Source of the DNA: Erwinia sorbitola
GTDB lineage: Bacteria > Pseudomonadota > Gammaproteobacteria > Enterobacterales > Enterobacteriaceae
Direction of reading: 5' to 3'
DNA length: 64,000 bases
Assembly: GCF_009738185.1 (NCBI RefSeq)
Contig: NZ_CP046509.1
Span: 1,429,501 to 1,493,500, forward strand
Shown one piece after another: positions 1 to 8,404 of this stretch. The notes beneath the pieces were generated by a model. That model was given only the letters and a program-made list of their open reading frames with translations, was not told where the DNA came from and did no database searches. A program made the position numbers and the translations under genes. How positions within the stretch are numbered: the stretch's first letter is position 1; every line of letters starts with the position of its first letter.

Positions 1-1
1 C

Positions 2-1645
2 CGCTGGGCTACCGTACTGCTGGAAACGCTAACGCGCCACGGTGTGCGGCATATCTGCATCGCTCCAGGTTCCCGCTCTGCTCCGCTGGCACTGGCAGCG
101 GCATCCAGCGATAAATGGGTGTGTCATACCCACTTTGATGAGCGGGGCCTCGGATTTCTGGCCCTCGGTCTGGCAAAAACCACCCATCAGCCGGTGGCGG
201 TTATCGTCACCTCCGGCACGGCGGTCGCCAACCTCCACCCCGCGCTGGTTGAAGCGCATCTTACCGGCGAAAAACTGATTGCCATCAGTGCCGATCGTCC
301 TCCCGAACTGATTAACTGCGGTGCAAATCAGGCGATTGAACAGCCTGGTATTTTTGCCCCTCATGTATCCGCTTCACTCAATCTTCCCCGTCCTTCTCCG
401 GCTATACCGGCGCGCTGGCTGGTCTCTGCTGTTGATACGCTGCTGGCACAGCAGCAGCACGGCGGAGTACATATCAACTGCCCGTTTGCCGAGCCGCTGT
501 ACGGTGCAGACAGTGCAGATTATCTCTCCTGGCAGGATGAACTGGGCAGCTGGTGGCACAGCGGTAAACCCTGGTTAAGCTATCCGCAGCAGAGTCATGC
601 AGCCACCGAAGAGGACTGGCCGCAATGGCGTGAGAAGCGCGGGGTAGTGATTGTCGGGCGCGTCAGCGCAGAGCAGGGCAAACAGCTGGCCGCATGGGCT
701 GCTACGCTGGGCTGGCCTCTGCTGGGCGATGTGGTATCGCAAACCGGGCAGCCGTTGCCCTCCGCCTCCCTGTGGCTCGCGCACCCGATGGCACAGCAGG
801 CGCTGGCCGATGCGCAGATTGTGGTGCAGTTTGGCGGCAGCCTGACGGGAAAAAACCTGCTCAATTATCAGAACCGCTGCCGCCCGGAGATGTACTGGCT
901 GGTGGATCAACTGCCGGGCCAGCGCCATCCGGGCAGCGTCGGCGGGCGGCGTATCCAGGCCGATATTTCCGACTGGTTACAGCGTCATCCGGCGGTGGTA
1001 CACCAGCCCTGGTGTCCGCAGCTGGCAACGCTGGCTCAACGTACCACTCACTATCTGCAACAGCATCTGCAACAGTTTGGCGAAGCGCAGCTGGCGCATC
1101 GGCTGACGGCGCTGCTGCCAGAAAACGGCGCGCTGTTTATCGGTAACAGCCTCTCGATACGCCTGGCAGATGCTTTTGCGCAGCTGCCTGCTGGCTATCC
1201 GCTCTACTGCAATCGTGGTGCCAGCGGCATTGACGGACTGCTGGCCACGGCGGCGGGAGTACAGCGGGGCACCGGCCAGCCGCTGCTGATCCTGCTGGGG
1301 GATCTCTCGGCGCTGTACGATCTGAACAGCCTGGCGCTGCTCCAGCAGGCCACCGCGCCGGTGGTGGTGGTGGTGGTGAACAACCAGGGCGGCCAGATCT
1401 TCTCCATGCTGCCAACGCCCGTCTCTGAGCGTGAGCGTTTTTTCACCATGCCCCCACGGGTAGATTTTTGCCATGCGGCGGCGCTGTTTGGCCTGCGTTT
1501 TGCGCAGCCAGCTGGCTGGCATGAGCTCAGGGATGCGGTTGCTGAGGGTTTCAAAGCGGGCACCACGCTGATTGAGGTGGTGGTAAACGGTGACGACGGG
1601 GCGCAAACGCTGGCACGCTGCGCCAGCGAGGTGGTTCATTTATGA
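2..1645 (+). CDS. menD: MenD, SEPHCHC synthase (5' end outside window)
   Basis: 2-succinyl-5-enolpyruvyl-6-hydroxy-3-cyclohexene-1-carboxylate synthase. This thiamine-diphosphate enzyme joins isochorismate and 2-oxoglutarate in menaquinone synthesis. The frame is open from base 2 and reads RWATVLLETLTRHGVRH, matching the E. coli N-terminus, so only about eight residues lie upstream of the window. Visible family marks are APGSRSAPL, HFDERGLGFLALGLAK, ADRPPELINCGANQAI and the C-terminal ThDP/Mg motif running from GDLSALYDLNSLALL to NNQGGQIF. The stop overlaps the menH start by four bases (ATGA), so translation is probably coupled. An internal GTG at 44 is not the true start because homology continues upstream of it. 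Confidence 0.97.
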   Translation, partial: RWATVLLETLTRHGVRHICIAPGSRSAPLALAAASSDKWVCHTHFDERGLGFLALGLAKTTHQPVAVIVTSGTAVANLHPALVEAHLTGEKLIAISADRPPELINCGANQAIEQPGIFAPHVSASLNLPRPSPAIPARWLVSAVDTLLAQQQHGGVHINCPFAEPLYGADSADYLSWQDELGSWWHSGKPWLSYPQQSHAATEEDWPQWREKRGVVIVGRVSAEQGKQLAAWAATLGWPLLGDVVSQTGQPLPSASLWLAHPMAQQALADAQIVVQFGGSLTGKNLLNYQNRCRPEMYWLVDQLPGQRHPGSVGGRRIQADISDWLQRHPAVVHQPWCPQLATLAQRTTHYLQQHLQQFGEAQLAHRLTALLPENGALFIGNSLSIRLADAFAQLPAGYPLYCNRGASGIDGLLATAAGVQRGTGQPLLILLGDLSALYDLNSLALLQQATAPVVVVVVNNQGGQIFSMLPTPVSERERFFTMPPRVDFCHAAALFGLRFAQPAGWHELRDAVAEGFKAGTTLIEVVVNGDDGAQTLARCASEVVHL

Positions 1646-2409
1646 TGCTGCATGCGCACTGGCAGGGGCACCATCACAGTACGCGTCCGGTACTGGTGTG
1701 GCTGCATGGTTTTCTCGGCAGCGCAGCGGACTGGGAGCCGGTGCAGCGCCACTTTGGCCACTGGCCGCTGCTGAGTATTGATCTGCCCGGCCACGGTGGT
1801 TCACGTGCGCAGACCGTCAGCGGCTTTGACGATTTATCCCTGCGGCTGAATGCCACGCTGAACTATCACCAGGTCGATCGCTACTGGCTGATTGGCTACT
1901 CCCTCGGCGGGCGGCTGGCGCTCTATCACGCCTGCCGCCACGCAGGAGACGGGCTGGTGGGGCTGCTGGTGGAAGCCGGACATTTTGGCCTCAGCAGCGC
2001 CAGTGAACGAGCCAGCCGTCAGGCGCACGATCGCGGCTGGGTGCAGCGCTTCCGCCAGCAGCCGCTGGAAGAGGCGCTGAACGAATGGTATCAGCAGCCG
2101 GTGTTTGCCGAACTGACCGCCATACAGCGCCAGCGCCTGATTGCCCGGCGGCTGAATAATCGCGGCGAAGATCTGGCGGCGATGCTGGAGGCGACATCGC
2201 TCTCAACCCAGCCCGATCTGTTGCCGGAACTGCGCGAAAAAACCTTCCCGTTCCGTTATCTCTGCGGCGAATGGGATCAAAAATTTTTGCAGCTTGCCCG
2301 TCAGGCTGCGCTTCCCCCGGCGGTGATCCCCGCTGCGGGTCACAACTCACACCTGGCGAATCCTCAGGCATTTGCCCATCAGCTTGCCCGTGTGCTCAAT
2401 CATAATTAA
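1642..2409 (+). CDS. menH: MenH, SHCHC synthase
   Basis: 2-succinyl-6-hydroxy-2,4-cyclohexadiene-1-carboxylate synthase. It eliminates pyruvate from the MenD product in menaquinone synthesis. The 255-residue alpha/beta hydrolase shows the HG oxyanion stretch (LHGFLGS), LPGHGGS, the nucleophile elbow GYSLGG and a C-terminal His in AAGHNSHLANP. The start overlaps the menD stop. An ATGATG pair leaves 1642 and 1645 both possible; the first is used here. The gene is second in the men operon, and menB follows after nine bases. The length agrees with the E. coli protein. Confidence 0.95.
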   Translation: MMLHAHWQGHHHSTRPVLVWLHGFLGSAADWEPVQRHFGHWPLLSIDLPGHGGSRAQTVSGFDDLSLRLNATLNYHQVDRYWLIGYSLGGRLALYHACRHAGDGLVGLLVEAGHFGLSSASERASRQAHDRGWVQRFRQQPLEEALNEWYQQPVFAELTAIQRQRLIARRLNNRGEDLAAMLEATSLSTQPDLLPELREKTFPFRYLCGEWDQKFLQLARQAALPPAVIPAAGHNSHLANPQAFAHQLARVLNHN

Positions 2410-2418
2410 GGAGCTTTG

Positions 2419-3276
2419 ATGTTGTATCCAGATGAAAGCCTGCTGTATGCCCCGGCGCAGTGGCGGGATTGCGGCGCTGAGTTCAGCGATATTCGCTATC
2501 ACAAAACCGATGACGGCATCGCCAGAATCACTATAAATCGTCCGGAAGTGCGTAATGCATTCCGCCCGTTAACGGTGAGTGAAATCCAGCAGGCGCTGGA
2601 TAATGCCCGGCGCGATCCGGCGGTAGGCGTTATCGTACTGACCGGCGAAGGGGATCTTGCCTTCTGCTCTGGCGGCGACCAGAAAGTGCGCGGCGATTAC
2701 GGCGGCTATCAGGATGACGCCGGGGTTCATCACCTTAATGTCCTCGACCTGCAACGCCAGATCCGTACCTGTCCAAAGCCGGTAGTGGCGATGGTGGCGG
2801 GCTATGCCGTCGGCGGCGGCCATGTGCTGCATATGATGTGTGACCTGACGATCGCCGCAGACAATGCGCGGTTTGGTCAGACCGGGCCAAAAGTTGGCTC
2901 TTTTGACGGCGGCTGGGGCGCTGCGTATATGGCACGCATTGTCGGCCAGAAAAAAGCACGTGAAATCTGGTTTCTCTGCCGCATGTATAACGCCCAACAG
3001 GCGCTGGATATGGGGCTGGTGAATACCGTAGTACCGCTGGCGGAGCTGGAAAAAGAGACGGTACGCTGGTGCCGCGAGATGCTGCAAAACAGCCCGATGG
3101 CTCTGCGCTGCCTGAAAGCGGCGCTTAATGCTGACTGTGACGGTCAGGCCGGTCTTCAGGAGCTGGCGGGCAACGCCACGATGCTGTTCTATATGACTGA
3201 AGAGGGGCAGGAAGGGCGCAATGCATTTAATGAAAAGCGCCAGCCTGATTTCAGCAACTTCCGGCGTAATCCATAA
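2419..3276 (+). CDS. menB: MenB, 1,4-dihydroxy-2-naphthoyl-CoA synthase
   Basis: Crotonase-fold enzyme that closes the second ring by converting o-succinylbenzoyl-CoA to dihydroxynaphthoyl-CoA. The 285 residues are nearly collinear with E. coli MenB, including NRPEVRNAFRPLT, CSGGDQKVRGDYGGY, GYAVGGGHVLHMMCDL and FGQTGPKVGSFDGGWG. The ATG at 2419 is preceded by AAGGAG at 2408-2413 and gives the conserved MLYPDESLLYAP start. An in-frame TTG three bases upstream is rejected. The stop shares one base with the menC start (TAATG). Confidence 0.97.
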   Translation: MLYPDESLLYAPAQWRDCGAEFSDIRYHKTDDGIARITINRPEVRNAFRPLTVSEIQQALDNARRDPAVGVIVLTGEGDLAFCSGGDQKVRGDYGGYQDDAGVHHLNVLDLQRQIRTCPKPVVAMVAGYAVGGGHVLHMMCDLTIAADNARFGQTGPKVGSFDGGWGAAYMARIVGQKKAREIWFLCRMYNAQQALDMGLVNTVVPLAELEKETVRWCREMLQNSPMALRCLKAALNADCDGQAGLQELAGNATMLFYMTEEGQEGRNAFNEKRQPDFSNFRRNP

Positions 3277-4244
3277 TGCGCAGCGCCACGCTTTACGGAT
3301 ACCAGGTCGCGCTGGATGCCGGGGTAGTGCTGCGCCATCAGCGGCTCAAGGCGCGTCAGGGGCTGCTGGTTAAACTCTCTGATGAGCAGGGAGAAGGCTG
3401 GGGAGAGATTGCCCCGCTGCCGGAGTTCAGCGTCGAAACGCCGGAGCAGGCACAGCAGCAGGCCGTTGTGTGGCTGACACAGTGGTGCGCAGGCAAAGAA
3501 CCTCTGGAAAGCACCCTGCCTTCGGTGGCCTTTGGCATCAGCTGTGCGCTGGCAGAGCTGACGAACCGGCTGCCTGCTGAGGGGGAATATCGTCTGGCAC
3601 AATTGTGCAGCGGCGATCCGGATGCCCTGTTCCAGCAGCTGCTGAAGCAGCCCGAGCCGCTGGCTAAAATGAAAGTGGGTTTGTATGAGGCGATACGCGA
3701 TGGAATGCAGGTCAACCTGCTGCTGGAGGCGCTGCCACAGCTGACTTTACGGCTGGATGCTAACCGCAGCTGGACGCTGGAAAAAGCGCTGAGTTTCGCT
3801 CGTTACGTTTCGCCAGAGCTGCGATCACGGATTGCCTTTATCGAGGAGCCGTGCCGGGACAGAGAGCAAAGCCTCGCCTTTGCCGCTGAAACCGGCATTA
3901 ACATTGCCTGGGATGAAACCCTGCGTGAGCATGAGGATGCCCTGACCGCCGCTCCCGGCGTGGTGGCGGTGGTGATAAAACCGATGCTCACCGGCACTAT
4001 TCAGCGTGTGCAGCAGCAGGTATTGCACGCGCAGATGCTGGGATTAACGCCGGTGATTAGCAGCGCGCTGGAGTCCAGCCTCGGGCTGACACAGCTGGCG
4101 CGGCTGGCACACTGGCTGACGCCGGGCGTGCTGCCGGGGCTAGATACGCTGCAACTGATGCAGCAGCAGGTGCTGCGTGCGTGGCCGGGCAGCCATTTGC
4201 CCATGCAGGATCATGAGGCGCTGCAATGTCTCTGGCAGCGATAG
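3276..4244 (+). CDS. menC: MenC, o-succinylbenzoate synthase
   Basis: Enolase-superfamily enzyme that dehydrates SHCHC to o-succinylbenzoate. The 322-residue protein shows the expected acid/base and metal-ligand blocks: KMKVGLYEA (catalytic Lys), LRLDANRSW (Asp ligand), FIEEPC (Glu ligand), IAWDETL (Asp ligand) and VVIKPMLTG (second Lys). It starts MRSATLYGYQ, like E. coli MRSA. It overlaps menB by one base and menE by 19 bases, consistent with a translationally coupled operon. Confidence 0.95.
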   Translation: MRSATLYGYQVALDAGVVLRHQRLKARQGLLVKLSDEQGEGWGEIAPLPEFSVETPEQAQQQAVVWLTQWCAGKEPLESTLPSVAFGISCALAELTNRLPAEGEYRLAQLCSGDPDALFQQLLKQPEPLAKMKVGLYEAIRDGMQVNLLLEALPQLTLRLDANRSWTLEKALSFARYVSPELRSRIAFIEEPCRDREQSLAFAAETGINIAWDETLREHEDALTAAPGVVAVVIKPMLTGTIQRVQQQVLHAQMLGLTPVISSALESSLGLTQLARLAHWLTPGVLPGLDTLQLMQQQVLRAWPGSHLPMQDHEALQCLWQR

Positions 4245-5611
4245 CCGACTGGCCCTGGCGCCGCTGGCAGCGCTCTCAGCCTGATGCGCTCGCTATCGAC
4301 AACGGTGATAAAAGCCTGAACTGGCAGCAGCTCGCACAGGCAATCGACGAGCAGGCAGCGGGCTTTCGCTTGCAGGGAGTGTCTGCGGGTGACCTGGTTG
4401 CGGTGCGCAGCGGCAACAGCCTGACGGCGCTGCTGGCGTGGCTTGGGCTGCTGGCCTGTGGGGCGCGGGTGCTGGGGCTGAATCCTCAGCTGCCGGAGCC
4501 GCAGTTACACCAGCTGCTGCCGGGGCTGGGACCTGATTTTGTGCTCAACCTGAGTGATTCAGCCTGTCTGGATTTTCCCGCGCTGGCGCTACTTCCGGCA
4601 GCGGGTCACGGCTGTGAGCGGTGGCAGCCGGAAAAAATTGCCACGCTAACCTTAACTTCTGGATCTACCGGGCTTCCCAAAGCGGCGGCTCACACCTTTG
4701 CTGCTCATCTGCACAGCGCGGCGGCGGTAGTCGGGCTGATGTCATTTACCCGTGACGATCGCTGGCTATTGTCGCTGCCGCTGTTTCACGTCTCCGGGCA
4801 GGGAATACTCTGGCGCTGGCTGCTGGCCGGAGCCACGCTGGTGATCCCTGATGATGGCGGATTTAATCAGGCGCTGGAGCGCAGTAGCGTGGCATCGCTG
4901 GTGCCGACGCAGCTCTGGCGTTTGCTGCATCAGCCCGCGCTACCCGCCAGCCTGCGTGCCGTGCTGTTGGGGGGCGCGCATATCCCCGCAGAACTGACGC
5001 GCCGGGCGGAGGCCGCAGGGTTGCACTGCTATTGCGGCTACGGAATGACGGAAACCGCTTCGACCCTGTGTGCCCGACGTGCGGGCGATCTTCCGGGGGT
5101 TGGCGCACCGCTGACGGGCCATCAGGTGCGCGTGGTGGCAGGGGAAATCTGGGTACGTTCGCCGGCGCTGGCTGCGGGATACTGGTTAAACGGATCGCTC
5201 AGGCCGCTGGCCGGTGGTGATGGCTGGCTGCATACCGGCGACGTCGGGCGCTGGCATCGGGGCGAGCTGCTGCTGGAAGGGCGGCGCGATAATCTGTTTT
5301 TCTCCGGCGGAGAGTCGGTGCAGCCTGAACAGATTGAACGGATAATGCTGACGCATCCGGCGGTGACGCAGGTATTTGTGGTACCCCGTGCCGATAGTGA
5401 ATACGGCCAGCGTCCGGTGGCTCTGGTGGAAAGCACGGCGTCACTGGAGGAGCTGGCGGACTGGGCTGCGCCAAAGCTGGCCGGGTATCAGCGCCCCGTG
5501 GCCTGGTATCCGCTGCCGCCCGCCAGCAGCGGGGGGATTAAACGCTCACGCCATCAGCTGCGGGAGTGGGTGGCAAACCAGGCGCAGCTCTGTTTAAGGT
5601 CGCTGGCCTGA
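4226..5611 (+). CDS. menE: MenE, o-succinylbenzoate-CoA ligase
   Basis: Acyl-CoA synthetase of the ANL superfamily that activates o-succinylbenzoate with ATP and CoA. The 461 residues include the P-loop-like AMP motif LTLTSGSTGLPKAA, LPLFHVSGQGILWRWLLAGA, YGMTETAS, the hinge GRRDNLFFSGGE and a C-terminal Lys in GGIKRSRHQL. The start lies within the end of menC, as in related genomes. This is the last men gene; the next gene is 85 bases away and functionally unrelated. The sequence differs from E. coli more than MenB does, which is usual for this family. Confidence 0.93.
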   Translation: MSLAAIADWPWRRWQRSQPDALAIDNGDKSLNWQQLAQAIDEQAAGFRLQGVSAGDLVAVRSGNSLTALLAWLGLLACGARVLGLNPQLPEPQLHQLLPGLGPDFVLNLSDSACLDFPALALLPAAGHGCERWQPEKIATLTLTSGSTGLPKAAAHTFAAHLHSAAAVVGLMSFTRDDRWLLSLPLFHVSGQGILWRWLLAGATLVIPDDGGFNQALERSSVASLVPTQLWRLLHQPALPASLRAVLLGGAHIPAELTRRAEAAGLHCYCGYGMTETASTLCARRAGDLPGVGAPLTGHQVRVVAGEIWVRSPALAAGYWLNGSLRPLAGGDGWLHTGDVGRWHRGELLLEGRRDNLFFSGGESVQPEQIERIMLTHPAVTQVFVVPRADSEYGQRPVALVESTASLEELADWAAPKLAGYQRPVAWYPLPPASSGGIKRSRHQLREWVANQAQLCLRSLA

Positions 5612-5696
5612 ACGATTGAAATGAACTGGAAAATCACGTTGTGTTTCTGCCGGGGGCTTTCTACAGTGTGAGGACATGAGTACACCGGAGAATAAG

Positions 5697-6887
5697 ATGA
5701 TAAGAGTGGAAATGCTCTCAACCGGCGACGAAGTTCTGCACGGGCAGATCGTCGACACCAACGCCGCCTGGCTGGCTGGCGTACTGTTCGAGCAGGGCCT
5801 GCCGATGACCAGTCGTCAGACGGTAGGGGACAACCTGCAAGATCTGGTGACGGTGCTGACAGAGCGCAGCAAGGTGGCTGATGTATTAATCGTTAATGGC
5901 GGTCTTGGCCCCACCAGCGATGATCTGAGTGCGCTGGCGGCGGCGACCGCAGCTGGAGTTGAGCTGGAAGTTCATACTGAGTGGCTGGAAAAAATGACCG
6001 CGTACTTTGCCAGCCGTGGCAAGGTGATGGCCGCCAGCAATCGCAAGCAGGCTGAAATTCCGCAGGGCGCGGAGATGCTCGATAATCCGGTGGGCACCGC
6101 CTGCGGTTTTGCGATGCAGCTTAATCGCTGCTGGATTTTCTTCACCCCCGGTGTCCCTTCTGAATATCAGGTGATGGTGAACGATCAGATTTTACCGCGC
6201 CTCAAAACCCGCTTTCCGCTACAGGATCCGCCGGTATGTCTGCGCATGACCACTTTTGGTCGCGGTGAAAGCGATCTGGCTTCAGAGATTGAACCGCTGC
6301 CGCTGCCGGAAGGCGTGGTGATGGGCTATCGCGCATCGATGCCAATTATTGAGCTGAAGCTGAATGGCCCGGTCTCAAAACTGCCTGAGATGGAGCAGTT
6401 CTGGCAGCAGGTGCGGGAGATTGCCGGTGAGAGCGTGATCTTTGAAGGCGTTGAAACACTGCCTGAGCAGCTGGCGCGTCGTCTGAAAGAGCATAAGCTG
6501 TCGCTGGCAGTCAGCGAGCAGTTCAGCGCCGGGCTGCTGCAGTGGCAGCTGGTCTCAGCCGGGGCACCGCTGGCGGTAGGTAATGTGCTGCCTGCTCAGA
6601 GTGAGTCGCTGGGCCTGCTGGCCGCGCGCAGTCAGCAGCTTGCCAAACAAAACCACGCCCGACTTTCGCTGGTGGTAGGGGGGCTGGACGACGATCGCCT
6701 GGGCTTTGCCCTGCATACGCCGGACGGTACCTATGCGCAGAAAGTGAAGTTCAACGTCGGCCGCTATAGCCTGAAAGCCCGTCAGGAGATGGTGGCGATG
6801 CTGGCGATGAATATGCTGCGTCGCTGGCTGAATGGTCAGTCGGTCAGTACCGGGCACGGCTGGATCAATGTAGTGGAGACGTTATAA
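5697..6887 (+). CDS. yfaY: YfaY, CinA-like protein, probably without amidase activity
   Basis: CinA/COG1058 family protein of 396 residues. The N-terminal MoCF-like domain is plain (EMLSTGDEVLHGQIVDTNAAWLA, NGGLGPTSDDLSALAAATA, FFTPGVPSEY). The C-terminal domain corresponds to the nicotinamide-nucleotide amidase half of true CinA, but where active enzymes have an ES-C-TGG-type serine motif this protein reads VSEQFSAGLL, as in E. coli YfaY. Amidase activity is therefore doubtful. The ATG at 5697 is chosen because it has GGAG upstream and gives MIRVEML, aligned with E. coli MLKVEML. An ATG at 5676 would add seven residues. Confidence 0.88.
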   Translation: MIRVEMLSTGDEVLHGQIVDTNAAWLAGVLFEQGLPMTSRQTVGDNLQDLVTVLTERSKVADVLIVNGGLGPTSDDLSALAAATAAGVELEVHTEWLEKMTAYFASRGKVMAASNRKQAEIPQGAEMLDNPVGTACGFAMQLNRCWIFFTPGVPSEYQVMVNDQILPRLKTRFPLQDPPVCLRMTTFGRGESDLASEIEPLPLPEGVVMGYRASMPIIELKLNGPVSKLPEMEQFWQQVREIAGESVIFEGVETLPEQLARRLKEHKLSLAVSEQFSAGLLQWQLVSAGAPLAVGNVLPAQSESLGLLAARSQQLAKQNHARLSLVVGGLDDDRLGFALHTPDGTYAQKVKFNVGRYSLKARQEMVAMLAMNMLRRWLNGQSVSTGHGWINVVETL

Positions 6888-6923
6888 AACGCATTGATGG
6901 CGGGGCGGATTTTCCACCCCGTA

Positions 6924-7181
6924 CTACAGTTCGATCTCGATATCCCCGTTAGCTTTGCAGCAGCAGGGTAAAATTTCACCCGGCTGCACAAAAGCCAGCG
7001 GTTTTGCGCTGTAGCTGACTTTGCCCTTCAGCAGGCGAGTACGGCAGGAGCCGCAGTAGCCCTCGCGACACTGGTACTCCACGCAAACGCGATGGGATTC
7101 CAGCGTGGCAAGCAGGGATAGCTGCTCATCATCGCGGCACTCAATCTGCGTACCTGAAGTACGCAGTTTAATGCTGGCCAT
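6924..7181 (-). CDS. yfaE: YfaE, 2Fe-2S ferredoxin for NrdB cofactor maintenance
   Basis: Small plant-type ferredoxin of 85 residues that in E. coli reduces the diferric site of NrdB during radical cofactor maintenance. The ligand pattern Cys38-x4-Cys43-x2-Cys46 followed by a cysteine cluster at 73-75 is visible. The start MASIKLRTSG is taken one base after the nrdB stop codon. The longer open frame, which would begin inside nrdB, has no support. It is the last gene of nrdA-nrdB-yfaE and converges with yfaY. The 36-base gap between the two stops holds an imperfect GC-rich hairpin. Confidence 0.95.
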   Translation of the reverse strand: MASIKLRTSGTQIECRDDEQLSLLATLESHRVCVEYQCREGYCGSCRTRLLKGKVSYSAKPLAFVQPGEILPCCCKANGDIEIEL

Positions 7182-7182
7182 C

Positions 7183-8313
7183 TTACAGCTCGAAGTCGCT
7201 GAGGTCGTCGGCGTTGACTTCAGAATCAATCTGACCGACCAGATACGAGCTGACTTCTACTTCCTGCGGCGCAACCTGCACGTTATCGGAAACCAGCCAT
7301 GAGTTGATCCATGGGATCGGGTTTGAGCGGGTTTTAAACGGCAGATCCAGACCTACAGCGTTCATGCGGATATTGGTGATGTACTCAATGTACTGCCACA
7401 GAATGTCTTTGTTCAGGCCGATCATTGAACCGCCGCTGAACAGATATTCTGCCCACTCTTTTTCCTGCTCGGCTGCCAGTACAAACAGGTCGTAGCACTC
7501 CTGGCGACACTCGCTGGCAATTTCTGCCATTTCCGGATCGTCTTCACCGCTGCGCAGCAGGTTCAGCATATGCTGAGTTCCGGTCAGGTGCAGTGCTTCA
7601 TCACGGGCGATCAGCTTGATAATTTTGGCGTTGCCTTCCATCAGTTCGCGCTCGGCAAAGGCAAACGAGCAGGCAAAGCTGACGTAGAAGCGGATAGCTT
7701 CCAGCGCATTGACGCTCATCAGGCAGATATAGAGCTGCTTTTTCAGCGCGCGCAGGCTGACTGTAACGGTTTTGCCGTTAACTTCATGGGTACCTTCACC
7801 CAGCAGATGCCAGTAGCTGGTCATCTCAATCAGATCGTCGTAGTAGCCGGAGATATCTTTGGCGCGGGACAGGATCTGCTCGTTGGTCACGATATCGTCA
7901 AAGACCAGCGACGGATCGTTCACAATATTACGGATGATATGGGTATAAGAGCGTGAGTGAATGGTTTCCGAAAACGCCCAGGTTTCAATCCAGGTTTCCA
8001 GCTCAGGAATGGAGATCAGCGGCAACAGCGCCACGTTAGGACTACGGCCCTGAATAGAATCCAGCAGCGTCTGATACTTCAGGTTGCTGATAAAAATGTG
8101 CTTTTCGTGATCCGGCAGAGCCTGATAGTCGATACGGTCGCGGGAGACGTCAACTTCTTCCGGACGCCAGAAGAAAGAGAGCTGTTTTTCAATCAGCTTT
8201 TCAAAGATGTCATACTTCTGCTGGTCAAAACGCGCCACGTTTACCGGCTGACCAAAGAACATCGGTTCTAACAGCTGATTGTTTTTATTCTGCGAAAATG
8301 TGGTGTAAGCCAT
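7183..8313 (-). CDS. nrdB: NrdB, ribonucleotide reductase class Ia beta subunit
   Basis: Beta (R2) subunit carrying the diiron-tyrosyl radical cofactor for NrdA. It has 376 residues, the same length as E. coli, and is almost identical in sequence. The helix SETIHSRSYTHIIRNI carries a Glu/His iron-ligand pair and the radical tyrosine; FAERELMEGNAKII and ARDEALHLTGTQHML supply the other ligands. The C-terminal tail ending DDLSDFEL is the docking peptide for NrdA. It lies 91 bases downstream of nrdA, with a palindromic repeat between them, and one base upstream of yfaE. Confidence 0.98.
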   Translation of the reverse strand: MAYTTFSQNKNNQLLEPMFFGQPVNVARFDQQKYDIFEKLIEKQLSFFWRPEEVDVSRDRIDYQALPDHEKHIFISNLKYQTLLDSIQGRSPNVALLPLISIPELETWIETWAFSETIHSRSYTHIIRNIVNDPSLVFDDIVTNEQILSRAKDISGYYDDLIEMTSYWHLLGEGTHEVNGKTVTVSLRALKKQLYICLMSVNALEAIRFYVSFACSFAFAERELMEGNAKIIKLIARDEALHLTGTQHMLNLLRSGEDDPEMAEIASECRQECYDLFVLAAEQEKEWAEYLFSGGSMIGLNKDILWQYIEYITNIRMNAVGLDLPFKTRSNPIPWINSWLVSDNVQVAPQEVEVSSYLVGQIDSEVNADDLSDFEL

Positions 8314-8331
8314 GATTTATTCCAGATGCGT

Positions 8332-8401
8332 TCAGGGTCGGGCATGCCCGACCCTACTGAGTCAATGTTGCGCGCAGTAGCCGGGCAGGCCCGGCCTACG
8401 G
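8332..8401. repeat. REP/BIME-like double palindrome between nrdA and nrdB
   Basis: Two adjacent GC-rich inverted repeats fill the nrdA-nrdB gap. The first (8332-8360) pairs CAGGGTCGGGCAT with its complement; the second (8377-8399) pairs GTAGCCGGGC with GCCCGGCCTAC around a short loop. Both have the GTAG...CTAC edges and central GC palindrome of intergenic REP-type elements. In mRNA they would form two stable stem-loops between the alpha and beta cistrons, where they could protect the upstream message or adjust the subunit ratio. The repeat class is judged by eye. Confidence 0.55.
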
Positions 8402-8404
8402 AGA

